NCBI GenBank assembly: GCA_023151275.1
Contig: JAKLJI010000015.1
Location: 1-64,000, forward strand
Direction: 5' to 3'
Length of the DNA stretch: 64,000 nucleotides
Origin: Bacteroidia bacterium
Lineage (GTDB): Bacteria; Bacteroidota; Bacteroidia; UKL13-3
How positions within the stretch are numbered: position 1 is the first letter of the stretch; every line of letters starts with the position of its first letter. The notes beneath the pieces were generated by a model. It saw only the letters and a program-made list of their open reading frames with translations, was not told the origin of the DNA and made no database searches. Positions 26,696-36,027 of the stretch are shown one piece after another. Position numbers and translations under genes: made by a program.

Positions 26696-27826
26696 TTAAA
26701 GATTTCCTCTGAGTTCCTGTTCGCGCTCAATGGCTTCGAATAAGGCTTTGAAATTTCCTTTTCCAAAGGATTTGGCGCCTTTGCGTTGGATGATTTCATA
26801 GAACATGGTTGGCCTGTCTTCAACCGGTTTGGTGAATAGTTGCAGCAGATAACCTTCATCGTCTCTATCTACCAAAATTCCAAGTTCACGCAAGGGAGCC
26901 AGGTCTTCTTCAATGGGTCCAACGCGGTCTAGCAAATCGTCGTAATAGGTGCTTGGAACTTTCAGGAACTCCACTCCGCGTGCCATCAATTGGCGAACTG
27001 TAGAAACAATATCGTTGGTGGCAATGGCAATGTGCTGGGTACCTTCTCCTTCGTAAAAATCGAGGTATTCTTCAACCTGCGATTTCTTTTTTCCTTCTGC
27101 TGGTTCGTTGATTGGAAATTTAACAAAGCCATTTCCATTGCTCATTACCTTGCTCATGAGGGCAGAATATTCGGTGGAAATATCGTTGTCGTCGAAGGAC
27201 AGAATATTTTTAAAGCCCATTACCTCTTCGTAGAATTTCACCCAAGGATTCATTTGGTTCCAGCCAACATTTCCTACGCAATGGTCAACATACAGTAAAC
27301 CGGTTGGCTCCGGGTTGTAGTCGCTTTTCCATTCCACAAAGCCGGGCATAAATACACCGGAATAGTTTTTACGCTCGATGAATACGTGTTCAACTTCGCC
27401 ATAGGTGCGAATGGCCGACATCCGCACTTCTCCATGCTTATCGCTAAGGGTTTTGGGTTCCATGCAGGAAACTCCACCGCGGCTGGTAGTTTGTTTGTGC
27501 GCATCGTAGGCATCATCTACCCAAAGGGCAATAACCTTAACACCGTCACCGTGTTTCTTGTGGTGTTCGGCAATGGGGCTATCTGAATGCAAGGGAGAAG
27601 TAAGCATGAGGCGCAGTTTGTTTTGAACCAATACATAACTGGCGCGGTCTTTTACTCCGGTTTCTGGTCCGGCATAGGCCAGCGATTGAAAGCCAAATGC
27701 GGTTTTATAAAAATGGGCAGCTTGCTTGGCATTTCCTACCCAAAGTTCAACGTAATCGGTTCCGTTTAAAGGCAAAAAGTCTGTGGTTGAATTGCTTGTA
27801 AGCGGCGATTTTTCTAGAGTTTCCAT
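26696..27826 (-). CDS. hppD: 4-hydroxyphenylpyruvate dioxygenase
   Basis: A non-heme iron enzyme converting 4-hydroxyphenylpyruvate to homogentisate in tyrosine catabolism. The 376-residue protein has two vicinal-oxygen-chelate domains. Iron ligands are visible as His in LLYVDHCVGNV, His in EGTQHIAIATNDI and Glu in TMFYEIIQRKG. The frame extends 40 codons upstream, but the ATG at 27826 lies about 22 bases after the predicted start site and gives the family length. hmgA lies just upstream on the same strand but is separated by a terminator and a promoter. Confidence 0.96.
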   Translation of the reverse strand: METLEKSPLTSNSTTDFLPLNGTDYVELWVGNAKQAAHFYKTAFGFQSLAYAGPETGVKDRASYVLVQNKLRLMLTSPLHSDSPIAEHHKKHGDGVKVIALWVDDAYDAHKQTTSRGGVSCMEPKTLSDKHGEVRMSAIRTYGEVEHVFIERKNYSGVFMPGFVEWKSDYNPEPTGLLYVDHCVGNVGWNQMNPWVKFYEEVMGFKNILSFDDNDISTEYSALMSKVMSNGNGFVKFPINEPAEGKKKSQVEEYLDFYEGEGTQHIAIATNDIVSTVRQLMARGVEFLKVPSTYYDDLLDRVGPIEEDLAPLRELGILVDRDDEGYLLQLFTKPVEDRPTMFYEIIQRKGAKSFGKGNFKALFEAIEREQELRGNL

Positions 27827-27853
27827 GGTGATGACTGGATTGGTTTTGAGTGG

Positions 27854-27884
27854 CAAAAGTATAAAAATTATCAGGGATTTGAAA
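27854..27884 (-). promoter_or_regulatory. hppD promoter
   Basis: On the minus strand, TTTC (27884-27881) lies exactly 19 bases from TACTTTTG (27861-27854), closely fitting TTTG-N19-TAnnTTTG. The start site should be near 27848. Confidence 0.65.
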
Positions 27885-27896
27885 GCCTGGTTAAAA

Positions 27897-27905
27897 GGGG
27901 GGGGG
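27897..27905. repeat. Nine-G homopolymer upstream of the hppD promoter
   Basis: An uninterrupted run of nine G (nine C on the coding strand of hppD) lies 12 bases upstream of the -33 element. Such tracts are prone to slippage. Confidence 0.9.
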
Positions 27906-27915
27906 CATCCTGAAC

Positions 27916-27953
27916 AAAAGAAAAACGGCGTTAAGGATTGCCTCAACGCCGTT
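27916..27953 (-). terminator. Terminator after hmgA
   Basis: AACGGCGTT (27924-27932) pairs perfectly with AACGCCGTT (27945-27953). On the minus strand the stem is followed by TTTCTTTT. Confidence 0.75.
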
Positions 27954-27966
27954 CTTTAATTCACTA

Positions 27967-29124
27967 TTAGTTTACCCAACTTAGGTAATAATCCGGGTCT
28001 TCAATTTCCTGAGCAACTTTGGTAATTTCCAGTGGGTAAAAGGGGTCAATCATTACGGCCAGTTCCTTGGTTTCTTTTGCACCGATTGATTTTTCTACCG
28101 TTCCAGGATGTGGTCCATGCGGAATGCCTTTGGGGTGTAAACTAATCATACCGCGCTCAACATGTTTGCGGCTCATAAAATCGCCATCCACATAGTACAA
28201 CACTTCATCGCTATCTACATTGCTGTGGTTGTATGGTGCAGGAATGGCTTCGGGGTGATAATCGTACAAGCGTGGCACAAAGGAGCAAACCACAAAATTA
28301 TGTCCTTCAAAGGTTTGATGAATTGGAGGAGGCATGTGCACGCGACCTGTAATGGGTTCGTAGTTGTGAATGCTGAACCCAAATGGGTATTGGAATCCAT
28401 CCCAGCCAATGGCATCAAAAGGGTGAGTGGCCAGTGTATAAGGATAAATGAGGTCTTGTTTTTTAATCAGAACTTTAAAATCTCCTTTTTCATCGTGGGT
28501 TTCCAGGTTTTGCGGCAATTTGATATCGCGTTCGCAATAGGGCGAATGTTCCAAAAACTGGCCAAAGCTATTCATGTAACGCTTGGGAGGGCGAATGGGA
28601 GAGAAGCTTTCGATAATCATCAGGCGATTGTTTTCGCCGTGGAAGTGCATTTGGTAGATAATTCCCCTGGGAACCACGAGGTAATCGCCGTATTCAAATT
28701 CAATGGAGCCGTACAAGGTTTTCAAAACTCCCGAACCTTCGTGAACGAAAATGATTTCGTCGGCATCGGCATTTTTGAAAAAATAATCGCTCATGCTTTT
28801 GCGTGGAGCGGCGCTTGCCATGTACAAATCGCGGTTGAAAAGCAGGATTTTACGCGATTCCAAATAATCATCGGCAGCGGCAGTTTTGAAGGTAAGAAAA
28901 CTGCGGTTTTGCAGGTTTTTCTTCAGTCCTGCTTCCGGAGCAACCGACCAAGGTTCGCCAATTCCTTTTACCAGAGTGGGAGGATGACAATGGTACACCA
29001 GGGAGTAAATGCTGCTGAAACCTTCAGTAGAAACCAATTCCTCAGCATAGAGAGAGCCATCCGGTTTGCGAAACTGGGTATGTCGCTTGGAGGGAATTTG
29101 ACCTAAACGGTGATAAAAAGGCAT
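27967..29124 (-). CDS. hmgA: Homogentisate 1,2-dioxygenase
   Basis: Opens the ring of homogentisate, the product of the neighbouring HppD, with a mononuclear iron centre. The 385-residue cupin-fold protein belongs to the short HmgA class. Iron-site histidines lie in the C-terminal half (MPPPIHQTFEGHNFVVCSF, SLHPKGIPHGPHPG), with FVHEGSGVLKTLYG and EYGDYLVVPRGIIYQMHFHG in the N-terminal half. No strong TAnnTTTG box is seen upstream. Confidence 0.92.
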   Translation of the reverse strand: MPFYHRLGQIPSKRHTQFRKPDGSLYAEELVSTEGFSSIYSLVYHCHPPTLVKGIGEPWSVAPEAGLKKNLQNRSFLTFKTAAADDYLESRKILLFNRDLYMASAAPRKSMSDYFFKNADADEIIFVHEGSGVLKTLYGSIEFEYGDYLVVPRGIIYQMHFHGENNRLMIIESFSPIRPPKRYMNSFGQFLEHSPYCERDIKLPQNLETHDEKGDFKVLIKKQDLIYPYTLATHPFDAIGWDGFQYPFGFSIHNYEPITGRVHMPPPIHQTFEGHNFVVCSFVPRLYDYHPEAIPAPYNHSNVDSDEVLYYVDGDFMSRKHVERGMISLHPKGIPHGPHPGTVEKSIGAKETKELAVMIDPFYPLEITKVAQEIEDPDYYLSWVN

Positions 29125-29237
29125 AGTGATGGATTTTTTTGGGGTTTGCTAAAGAATTTTACGAATTGCGACTCCTATTTTAGTTTTTTTGTGACTTGCT
29201 AAAAATGGACTGCAATTATTTCGTAAAACAAGAACCC

Positions 29238-30275
29238 ATGCAAATTTATTTTGATACCCTGTTCAAAAAACTGATATATGTCACAGCCTTCGGAATTATC
29301 CTCTTTGGCTCCTGTGAAAGAGGGGCCAAACCGGCTAATGAAGTTCCGGTAGATTCTCTGGCTCAACTAGAAGCTGTTCGTGAGGTGAGTGCAGCTTTGG
29401 AAAGCAATCCCGAAAATCCGGAATTGTATTACAAACGGGCTGGCATTTATGAGGCACAGGGCTATCTGGCACGCGCAGAAGGCGATTACGAAGAAGCCAT
29501 TCGCTTGGATTCGACCCAGGCCATGTACCATTTTGCTTTGGGAAAACTTTGCTATGCCATGAATCAAACCGCCAAAGCGGCTTCAGCCTATGAAAAAGCC
29601 CTGAGTATTCAACCCGATTTTAACGAGGCTGCTTACAAGTTGGCAGACCTTTACTTTTTGGTGAAAGAACATCAGAAATCCATTGATTTATTTACGGCTT
29701 TGATAAAAAAAGATCCCGGAAATGCTCGTCCTTACCACGGTTTGGGATTGAATTACAAAGATATGAAGGATACCTTGCGTGCGATTTACCATTTTCAAAC
29801 CGCTGTTGAAAACGACCCCAAAGACTTAGAGTCTGTTTTGTATTGTGCCAATTTGTATGCCGGAAAAGGAAATCCACTCGCCTTGGAATATTACCAATCG
29901 GCATTGAAAATCAAACCCAAATCAACCGATGCCCTGTTTGGACGCGCCTATTTCTTTCAACAAAAGAAGCTGTACGTTCAGGCTTTGAAAGACTACCGAA
30001 AAGTAATTGATATTGAGCCGGAGAATTACCGTGCTTATTACAATGTGGGGTATATAGCCTTTGAACGAGGCGATTATTCAGAGGCCCGCAGGCATTGGGA
30101 TATAGCCACACGTATGCAAAATTTTTACCCCCAGGCTTATTACATGAAGGGATTGAGTTATGAAATTCAGGGTAAAAAAGAAGATGCCATTGCCAATTAC
30201 AAACTGGCCTACGAACAAGATCCGGATTATACCTTAGCCAAAGAAGCGCTGCAGGAATTGGGATTGTTGAAGTAA
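29238..30275 (+). CDS. TPR lipoprotein
   Basis: A 345-residue exported lipoprotein with lipobox ILFGSC (Cys about residue 23) and eight or so tetratricopeptide repeats from residue 45 to the end (for example YYKRAGIYEAQGYLARAEGD and AYYNVGYIAFERGDYSEARR). The frame opens 14 codons earlier, but MQIYFDTLFKKLIYV at 29238 makes the proper signal peptide. It is probably a periplasmic or outer-membrane scaffold with unknown partners. It converges on the porX-linked small gene. Confidence 0.85.
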   Translation: MQIYFDTLFKKLIYVTAFGIILFGSCERGAKPANEVPVDSLAQLEAVREVSAALESNPENPELYYKRAGIYEAQGYLARAEGDYEEAIRLDSTQAMYHFALGKLCYAMNQTAKAASAYEKALSIQPDFNEAAYKLADLYFLVKEHQKSIDLFTALIKKDPGNARPYHGLGLNYKDMKDTLRAIYHFQTAVENDPKDLESVLYCANLYAGKGNPLALEYYQSALKIKPKSTDALFGRAYFFQQKKLYVQALKDYRKVIDIEPENYRAYYNVGYIAFERGDYSEARRHWDIATRMQNFYPQAYYMKGLSYEIQGKKEDAIANYKLAYEQDPDYTLAKEALQELGLLK

Positions 30276-30292
30276 TAAGGTATTAACCCTTC

Positions 30293-30601
30293 CTATCCAA
30301 ACTCATTTTCAAAGGTATTTACTTTGAGTACCAAGCCCGAAGCGAGTTCTGTTTCGGGACTGGTAAGTGCAAAGTCAAGACCCATGTGAAGTTTCAATTC
30401 GGCAGGCATCCCTTCCAGAAATCGAATTCGAGCCCTGCATTCTTCGCCCGGGTAGGCAAATTCGCGGTCTTCAAAAATCAATTGGCAGTTCAGGCGAATG
30501 TCTCTGTATAAAAAAGCGGCACTTGAACCTTCAAAAATGGGAGTATATCTTCCGCTTTTTTCTTCCGGAAAAAAATGAAGGCGAACTTCCAGCTCTATCA
30601 T
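30293..30601 (-). CDS. Stand-alone EF-Tu domain III-like protein
   Basis: A 102-residue protein that resembles the third (beta-barrel) domain of elongation factor Tu without the GTPase or domain II. The order of matching features is EVRLHFFPEEKSGRYTPIFE (compare EF-Tu EGGRHTPFF), a Phe-Tyr strand, a PGEECRARIRF turn (compare PGDNIKM) and ELASGLVLKV near the end (compare GAGVVAKV). Its ATG overlaps the porX stop (ATGA), so translation should be coupled to porX. The function is not known. Confidence 0.8.
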   Translation of the reverse strand: MIELEVRLHFFPEEKSGRYTPIFEGSSAAFLYRDIRLNCQLIFEDREFAYPGEECRARIRFLEGMPAELKLHMGLDFALTSPETELASGLVLKVNTFENEFG

Positions 30602-32148
30602 TGCTTTGTTTCTAAAACCACGAATGGAACCAGCATTTCTTCTAAACTAATGCCACCATGCTGGAAGGAATTGGTGTACATGTTTACGTGGTAATTGTAA
30701 TTGTTGGGATAAGCCATAAAATCTTCACCAGTTGCAAAAACATAGCTTGTGCTCACATTTTGCCTGGGTAGAAATGCCTCTTCCGGTTTCTTAATGGCAA
30801 AAAGTTCTTTCTCGTTGTATGACAGGTTTTTGCCTTGTTTGTATCGGAGGTTGGTAGATGTGCTTCTATCACCAATAATTTTTACAGGATTCTGAACACG
30901 TATTGAACCGTGATCGGTGGTAATGATTAAGGTAGCTTTTTTGCTGGCAATTTTCCGAATGATTTCAATAAGTGGAGCGTGTTCAAACCAACTTGCAGTA
31001 ATGCTTCGGTAAGCGGCTTCGTCTTCTGCCAATTCCTTCATCACATTCATTTCTGTGCGTGCATGACTGAGCATATCCACAAAATTGTAAACGATGGCAT
31101 TGAAACCGTTGTTGAACAAGTTCGGAATTTTATCAACCAAATCCTTTCCTGCATTCAGGTTGGTAACCTTGTTGTAGCTGTATTTGTCTTTGTACCCAAT
31201 GCGCTGTAACAAACGACCCAGTAATTCTTCTTCGTGGATATTTTTTCCTTCTTCATCCTCCTCATTAATCCAAAGGTTGGGATACAATTTTTCGATTTCG
31301 CTTGGAAGCATTCCTGCAAACAAGCTGTTTCGAGCATAATGCGTAGTAGTTGGAAGGATGGTCATGTACATATCATCGCTTTCCAGGGTAAGCAAATCGC
31401 TTAACATAGGCTGAATCACCTTCCATTGGTCGTACCTGAAATTGTCGATAACCAACAAGAAAACCGGATTTTCTGATTTTAACAAAGCCGGAAGCTTGCG
31501 GGTAAGCAAAGTATGGCTCATGACAGGCGTATTGGCATCCGGCTTTTTGAGGAAATTCACAAAATTGGACATTACAAATTTGGACCAGCCGTTGTTGGCA
31601 TCACGTTTTTGCATGGCCAGAATTTCATCCATTCCTGTATCACCCGATTTGGCCAGTTCCAATTCCCAGTAAACCAGTTTTCTATACATGTTTTCCCAGC
31701 CCTGAAAATCACGTATATCGTACATTTCCATGCTCAATTGCCTAAAATCCTGCTGGTAGTTTTGGGCTGTTTTTTCGGTAACCAATTGCTTGGAATCCAA
31801 AATACGTTTGAGGGAAAGCAGAATCTGGTTGCTGTTTACCGGTTTAATCAGGTAATCGGCAATTTGGTTGCCAATAGCATCTTCCATAATATGCTCCTCC
31901 TCACTTTTGGTAATCATAACCACAGGAACATCTGGATTTAGTTGTTTGATGCGGGAAAGAGTTTCCAATCCGCTGATCCCAGGCATATTTTCGTCCAGAA
32001 AAATAACATCAAACTTATTTGTTTTTACCAGGTCAACGGCATCGGTTCCATTCGTAACTTTTTCAACTTCGTAACCTTTGTTTTTCAGGAAAAGGATATG
32101 GGGTTTCAGGAGGTCGATTTCATCATCGGCCCATAGGATTGTGTACAT
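30598..32148 (-). CDS. porX: T9SS response regulator PorX (receiver plus PglZ domain)
   Basis: A 516-residue regulator of type IX secretion genes. Residues 1-120 are a receiver domain: acidic pair in LWADDEID, phosphoacceptor Asp in VIFLDENMPGISG, and the conserved Lys in YLIKPVNSNQ. The C-terminal half is a PglZ/alkaline-phosphatase-like domain with VLVIDNFRYDQW-type LLVIDNFRYDQWK, LPTTTHYARNSLFAG (nucleophile Thr region) and LIITTDHGSIRV (metal-binding Asp-His). The frame is open 31 codons upstream, but MYTILWADDE at 32148 is the true N-terminus and sits five bases after the -7 box. Confidence 0.95.
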   Translation of the reverse strand: MYTILWADDEIDLLKPHILFLKNKGYEVEKVTNGTDAVDLVKTNKFDVIFLDENMPGISGLETLSRIKQLNPDVPVVMITKSEEEHIMEDAIGNQIADYLIKPVNSNQILLSLKRILDSKQLVTEKTAQNYQQDFRQLSMEMYDIRDFQGWENMYRKLVYWELELAKSGDTGMDEILAMQKRDANNGWSKFVMSNFVNFLKKPDANTPVMSHTLLTRKLPALLKSENPVFLLVIDNFRYDQWKVIQPMLSDLLTLESDDMYMTILPTTTHYARNSLFAGMLPSEIEKLYPNLWINEEDEEGKNIHEEELLGRLLQRIGYKDKYSYNKVTNLNAGKDLVDKIPNLFNNGFNAIVYNFVDMLSHARTEMNVMKELAEDEAAYRSITASWFEHAPLIEIIRKIASKKATLIITTDHGSIRVQNPVKIIGDRSTSTNLRYKQGKNLSYNEKELFAIKKPEEAFLPRQNVSTSYVFATGEDFMAYPNNYNYHVNMYTNSFQHGGISLEEMLVPFVVLETKQ

Positions 32149-32153
32149 AGTTT

Positions 32154-32161
32154 CAAAAATA
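32154..32161 (-). promoter_or_regulatory. porX promoter, -7 box (leaderless geometry)
   Basis: TATTTTTG on the minus strand is an exact TAnnTTTG and ends five bases before the porX ATG. Confidence 0.5.
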
Positions 32162-32298
32162 ACGGAAATGTTTTCAGGGAAAAGCCTCCAATCAAAAAAT
32201 CCCAAAAGATTTCGGGGCTTAGTCGAGATTTCTGGTTTCAATCCTAAACAAAAGGCTTTTGGTGATTATTCCTTGTATCGCCTAGCAAACCTTTCCCT

Positions 32299-32306
32299 TA
32301 TTTTCG
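32299..32306 (+). promoter_or_regulatory. Promoter of the HD gene, -7 box (leaderless geometry)
   Basis: TATTTTCG (one mismatch) ends four bases before a GTG start. A TTG at 32273-32275 is 23 bases upstream. Confidence 0.4.
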
Positions 32307-32310
32307 CAGC

Positions 32311-33537
32311 GTGAGAAAGATTTTAAACGACCCTGTTTATGGATTTGTAGGAATTCCAGCCGGTTTACTTACCGAAATCATTGAGCATCCCTGGTTTCAG
32401 CGTTTGCGCAGAATTCGCCAATTAGGACTTTCTCATTATGTGTATCCCGGAGCCCAGCATACCCGCTTTCAGCATGTTATTGGGGCCATGAGTTTAGGTT
32501 GGGAAGCCTTGGATATTTTGGAACAAAAAGGGGTGCCCATTTTGTACGAAGAAAAAGAAGCGGTATGTGCCGCACTTTTGTTGCACGATATTGGCCACGG
32601 TCCCTTTTCGCATACGCTTGAACATGTGTTGATAAAAGGCTTGGCGCACGAGAAAATCAGCCTCAAACTGATGGAAGAACTCAATTCCCAAATGGGGGGC
32701 AGGCTCGATTTGTGCATTGCCATTTTTAAAGGTGTGCATCCCAAAAAATTTCTGCATCAGCTGGTGAGTTCGCAGCTGGATATGGACCGCCTTGATTACT
32801 TGAGAAGAGATAGTTTTTACAGCGGTGTTCAGGAAGGAGTTGTGGGACAGGATCGAATTATCAATATGCTGAACGTGGCCAACAACGAGTTGGTGGTGGA
32901 TGAAAAAGGCATTTACAGCATAGAGAAATTTCTGATTGCACGTAGGCTGATGTATTGGCAGGTTTACCTGCATAAAACAGTTGTTGCCACAGAAAATCTG
33001 CTCATCAAAGCCATGGAAAGGGCTTATGAATTGGCAGCACAGGGTCAAACACTTTTCGCAACGCCGGCACTGAATTGGTTTTTAAGCCATCAACCCGATG
33101 TAAATACTTTTTTTGAAGGCGATGGATTGGCCATGTACACCCGCCTGGATGATGAGGATATCATGTGTTCGATAAAAGTGTGGACCGAAAACCCGGATAC
33201 ACTTTTGAGTGAATGTTGCCGCATGTTAATCAATCGAAAATTACCCCGATTAATTTTCAGTCGAGAGCCGTTTTCAGAAGAAACCATTGCGGCATTAAAA
33301 AGCGAATTGCAGGGAAAATTGGGCTTGAATGCCCATGAGGCCAATTTCCTGGTTTTTGCCGATTCTGTGAAAAACAGAGCTTACAACCTGGATAATTTCC
33401 ATATTAAAATTCTCTTTAAAAACGGGGAGATTCGCGATATTTCGAAGGCCTCAGACAATTATAACATTGAAGCTCTGGGCAATCCTGTAACGCGGTATTT
33501 TTTGTGTTACCCTAAATATTTACATTTACCAAATTAA
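32311..33537 (+). CDS. HD-domain phosphohydrolase
   Basis: A 408-residue protein related to dGTPases. The metal-binding HD residues are in HTRFQHVIGAMSLG (His), LLLHDIGHGPFSHTLEH (His-Asp) and the later SSQLDMDRLDYLRRDSFYSG (Asp). Family members hydrolyse dNTPs or other nucleotides; the substrate is not predictable here. It starts with GTG, with no in-frame ATG nearby. It is divergent from porX and ten bases upstream of lpxD. Confidence 0.88.
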   Translation: MRKILNDPVYGFVGIPAGLLTEIIEHPWFQRLRRIRQLGLSHYVYPGAQHTRFQHVIGAMSLGWEALDILEQKGVPILYEEKEAVCAALLLHDIGHGPFSHTLEHVLIKGLAHEKISLKLMEELNSQMGGRLDLCIAIFKGVHPKKFLHQLVSSQLDMDRLDYLRRDSFYSGVQEGVVGQDRIINMLNVANNELVVDEKGIYSIEKFLIARRLMYWQVYLHKTVVATENLLIKAMERAYELAAQGQTLFATPALNWFLSHQPDVNTFFEGDGLAMYTRLDDEDIMCSIKVWTENPDTLLSECCRMLINRKLPRLIFSREPFSEETIAALKSELQGKLGLNAHEANFLVFADSVKNRAYNLDNFHIKILFKNGEIRDISKASDNYNIEALGNPVTRYFLCYPKYLHLPN

Positions 33538-33546
33538 TCTAGGATA

Positions 33547-34575
33547 ATGCAAATTAGTGCTGCCGAACTTGCCCTGCTTCTTAAAGGAACTGTAGAGGGC
33601 GATCCAACCGTAAAACTGAATTCCGTTGCCAAAATTGAGGAAGGTACAAGCGGTGCCTTGTCGTTTTTGGCCAACCCCAAATACGAACCTTTTTTATACA
33701 CTACACAATCGTCTGCCGTATTGGTAAATAAGGATTTTGAACCCGGTCAACCTGTTAAAACAACCTTGATTCGGGTTGAAGATGCCTATTCTGCTTTTAC
33801 TTTCTTGCTCGAAAAGTTTGGTAATCCGAACTCAAGACTTCAGGGAATTCACGATTCTGCGCTCATTTCCGATAAAGCCGAAATTGGCAAGGAGGTTTAT
33901 ATTGGCGGACTAACTTGCCTGGAAGAAGGAGTCGAAGTAGGGGATGGAAGCAAGATTTTTCCGCAGGTGTATTTGGGAATCAATGTGAAAGTTGGAAAAA
34001 ACTGCATTCTGTATCCGGGAGTTAAGGTGTATCACGAGTGCATTATCGGCGACAATTGCATCATCCATTCCGGAACGGTAATTGGTTCTGATGGTTTTGG
34101 GCATGCTCCACAACCCGATGGTTCTTACAAGAAAATTCCGCAAACCGGGAATGTTATCATTGAAGACAATGTAGAAATTGGAGCAAATTGTGCGATAGAC
34201 AGGGCCACAATGGGTTCAACCATCATTCGAAAAGGAGTAAAACTGGATAACCTCATTCAGGTTGCTCATAATGTGGAAATTGGAACCAATACCGTTATGG
34301 CGGCCCAATCCGGAATTGCTGGAAGCAGCAAAATCGGAAAACAAGTGATTGTAGGCGGTCAGGTTGGAGTTGCAGGCCATATTCAAATTGCAGATGGAAG
34401 TCAGATTGGCGCCCAGGCAGGTTTTCTGGCTAGCGTAACAGAACCCAATAAAAAATGGTTTGGAAGTCCGGCTTTGGAATTGCGTGATGAATTGCGTGCC
34501 TCTGCCATATACCGAAAACTGCCCGAATTGTTGAAAAGAATTGAAAACCTTGAAAAAGCGCTAAAAGAAAAATAA
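33547..34575 (+). CDS. lpxD: UDP-3-O-acylglucosamine N-acyltransferase
   Basis: Third step of lipid A biosynthesis, adding a hydroxyacyl chain to the 2-amino group. The 342-residue protein has the N-terminal uridine-binding domain ([20 protein letters not shown]), then a left-handed hexapeptide-repeat beta helix from about residue 105 with the catalytic His in [12 protein letters not shown] short C-terminal helix ([15 protein letters not shown]) completes it. Confidence 0.96.
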   Translation: MQISAAELALLLKGTVEGDPTVKLNSVAKIEEGTSGALSFLANPKYEPFLYTTQSSAVLVNKDFEPGQPVKTTLIRVEDAYSAFTFLLEKFGNPNSRLQGIHDSALISDKAEIGKEVYIGGLTCLEEGVEVGDGSKIFPQVYLGINVKVGKNCILYPGVKVYHECIIGDNCIIHSGTVIGSDGFGHAPQPDGSYKKIPQTGNVIIEDNVEIGANCAIDRATMGSTIIRKGVKLDNLIQVAHNVEIGTNTVMAAQSGIAGSSKIGKQVIVGGQVGVAGHIQIADGSQIGAQAGFLASVTEPNKKWFGSPALELRDELRASAIYRKLPELLKRIENLEKALKEK

Positions 34576-34637
34576 AGCTTTTTGCACTTTTTGACAGCTT
34601 TTACCTTTTTTGCGGCAAATTTGCGAAATCGAAAATC

Positions 34638-36026
34638 ATGAAACAGACTACTATAAAAAAATCAGTGAGTGTTGAAGGTGTTGGCCTGCATACGGGTCAG
34701 CAGGTGAGTATGACTTTTTTGCCTGCCACCGAAAACCATGGAATTAAGTTTCAACGGGTAGATTTGCCCGGTCAACCCATCATTGATGCCGATGTTGATA
34801 ATGTAGTAGATACCTCTAGAGGAACTACCATTGAACAAAATGGTGGTCGCGTTGCAACCGTAGAGCATGTAATGGCGGCTTTGGCAGGTTTAGAAATCGA
34901 CAATTGTCTGGTTCAAATCAACGGTGGTGAAACTCCTATTATGGACGGTTCATCACGCTTATACATTACCGCTTTGAAAGAAGCTGGAACTGTTGAGTTG
35001 GATGCTGAACGTGAATATTTCACACTTCCACAAAACGTGTTTTATTCGGAAGAAGACCGTTCGGTAGAAATGATTGCCATGCCGCTCGACGACTACCGCT
35101 TAACGGTTATGGTGGATTACAATTCACCGGTTTTGGGCTCTCAGCATGCATCCATTACCAGCTTAAAAGAATTTGAATCTGAAATTTCTTCGTGCAGAAC
35201 TTTCTGCTTTTTGCACGAATTGGAACTTCTTTACAATAATGGTTTGATTCAGGGCGGCGATTTAAACAATGCCATTGTTATTGTTGACCGTGTAATCGAG
35301 GACCATGAGCTGGATAATTTGGCCAAAATGTTCAACAAGCCAAAAGTGGAAGTGAAAAAGGAAGGTATTTTAAATAATGTTGATCTTCGTTTTCACAACG
35401 AACCAGCCAGGCACAAACTGTTGGATTTGATTGGAGATTTGGCCTTGATAGGTGTTCCAATCAAAGCGCAAATTATGGCAGCCAGGCCCGGACACGCCGC
35501 CAATGTGGCTTTTGGTAAAAAAATTAAGGCTTTAATTAAAAAGACTCGTGCAGCACCTAAAGTGCCGAAATACGATGCGTCAAAACCTGCTTTGTACAAC
35601 GCCGACCAAATTGAGAAAATGTTACCGCACAGGTATCCATTTCTTTTGGTAGATAAGGTGTTGGAGGTTGGTCAGAACCATGTTATTGCGTTGAAAAATG
35701 TGACCATCAACGAGCCTTTTTTCCAGGGGCACTTTCCGGGAAATCCGGTAATGCCAGGCGTTTTGATTATTGAAGCCATGGCCCAATCGGGTGGAATTTT
35801 GGTATTGTCTAAGGTAGAAGACCCGGAAAACTACAATACCTATTTCATGAAGATTGACAATGCCAAGTTTAAAGATAAGGTATTGCCCGGTGATACACTG
35901 GTGTTTAGACTTGATTTGATAGCTCCAATTCGCCGTGGAGTTTGCGTAATGAAAGGTTCGGCGTTTGTTGGTGATAAACTCGTTGCCGAGGCCGAATTAA
36001 TGGCACAGGTGGCCAAAAAGAACTAA
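34638..36026 (+). CDS. lpxC: Bifunctional LpxC deacetylase / FabZ dehydratase
   Basis: A 462-residue fusion typical of Bacteroidota. Residues 1-305 are LpxC: zinc ligands in [12 protein letters not shown] (His) and [15 protein letters not shown] (His, Asp), with the catalytic [11 protein letters not shown]. Residues about 320-462 are Fab[15 protein letters not shown] and the catalytic His and Glu in [20 protein letters not shown]. The fusion joins lipid A commitment and hydroxyacyl-ACP use, two branches competing for the same acyl pool. A palindrome GCAAATTTGC lies at 34615-34624 just upstream. Confidence 0.97.
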   Translation: MKQTTIKKSVSVEGVGLHTGQQVSMTFLPATENHGIKFQRVDLPGQPIIDADVDNVVDTSRGTTIEQNGGRVATVEHVMAALAGLEIDNCLVQINGGETPIMDGSSRLYITALKEAGTVELDAEREYFTLPQNVFYSEEDRSVEMIAMPLDDYRLTVMVDYNSPVLGSQHASITSLKEFESEISSCRTFCFLHELELLYNNGLIQGGDLNNAIVIVDRVIEDHELDNLAKMFNKPKVEVKKEGILNNVDLRFHNEPARHKLLDLIGDLALIGVPIKAQIMAARPGHAANVAFGKKIKALIKKTRAAPKVPKYDASKPALYNADQIEKMLPHRYPFLLVDKVLEVGQNHVIALKNVTINEPFFQGHFPGNPVMPGVLIIEAMAQSGGILVLSKVEDPENYNTYFMKIDNAKFKDKVLPGDTLVFRLDLIAPIRRGVCVMKGSAFVGDKLVAEAELMAQVAKKN

Positions 36027-36027
36027 A

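Noticed and set aside
28162-29106. 314-codon frame antisense to hmgA
   Set aside because: It mirrors a certain homogentisate dioxygenase gene; its sequence has no family features.
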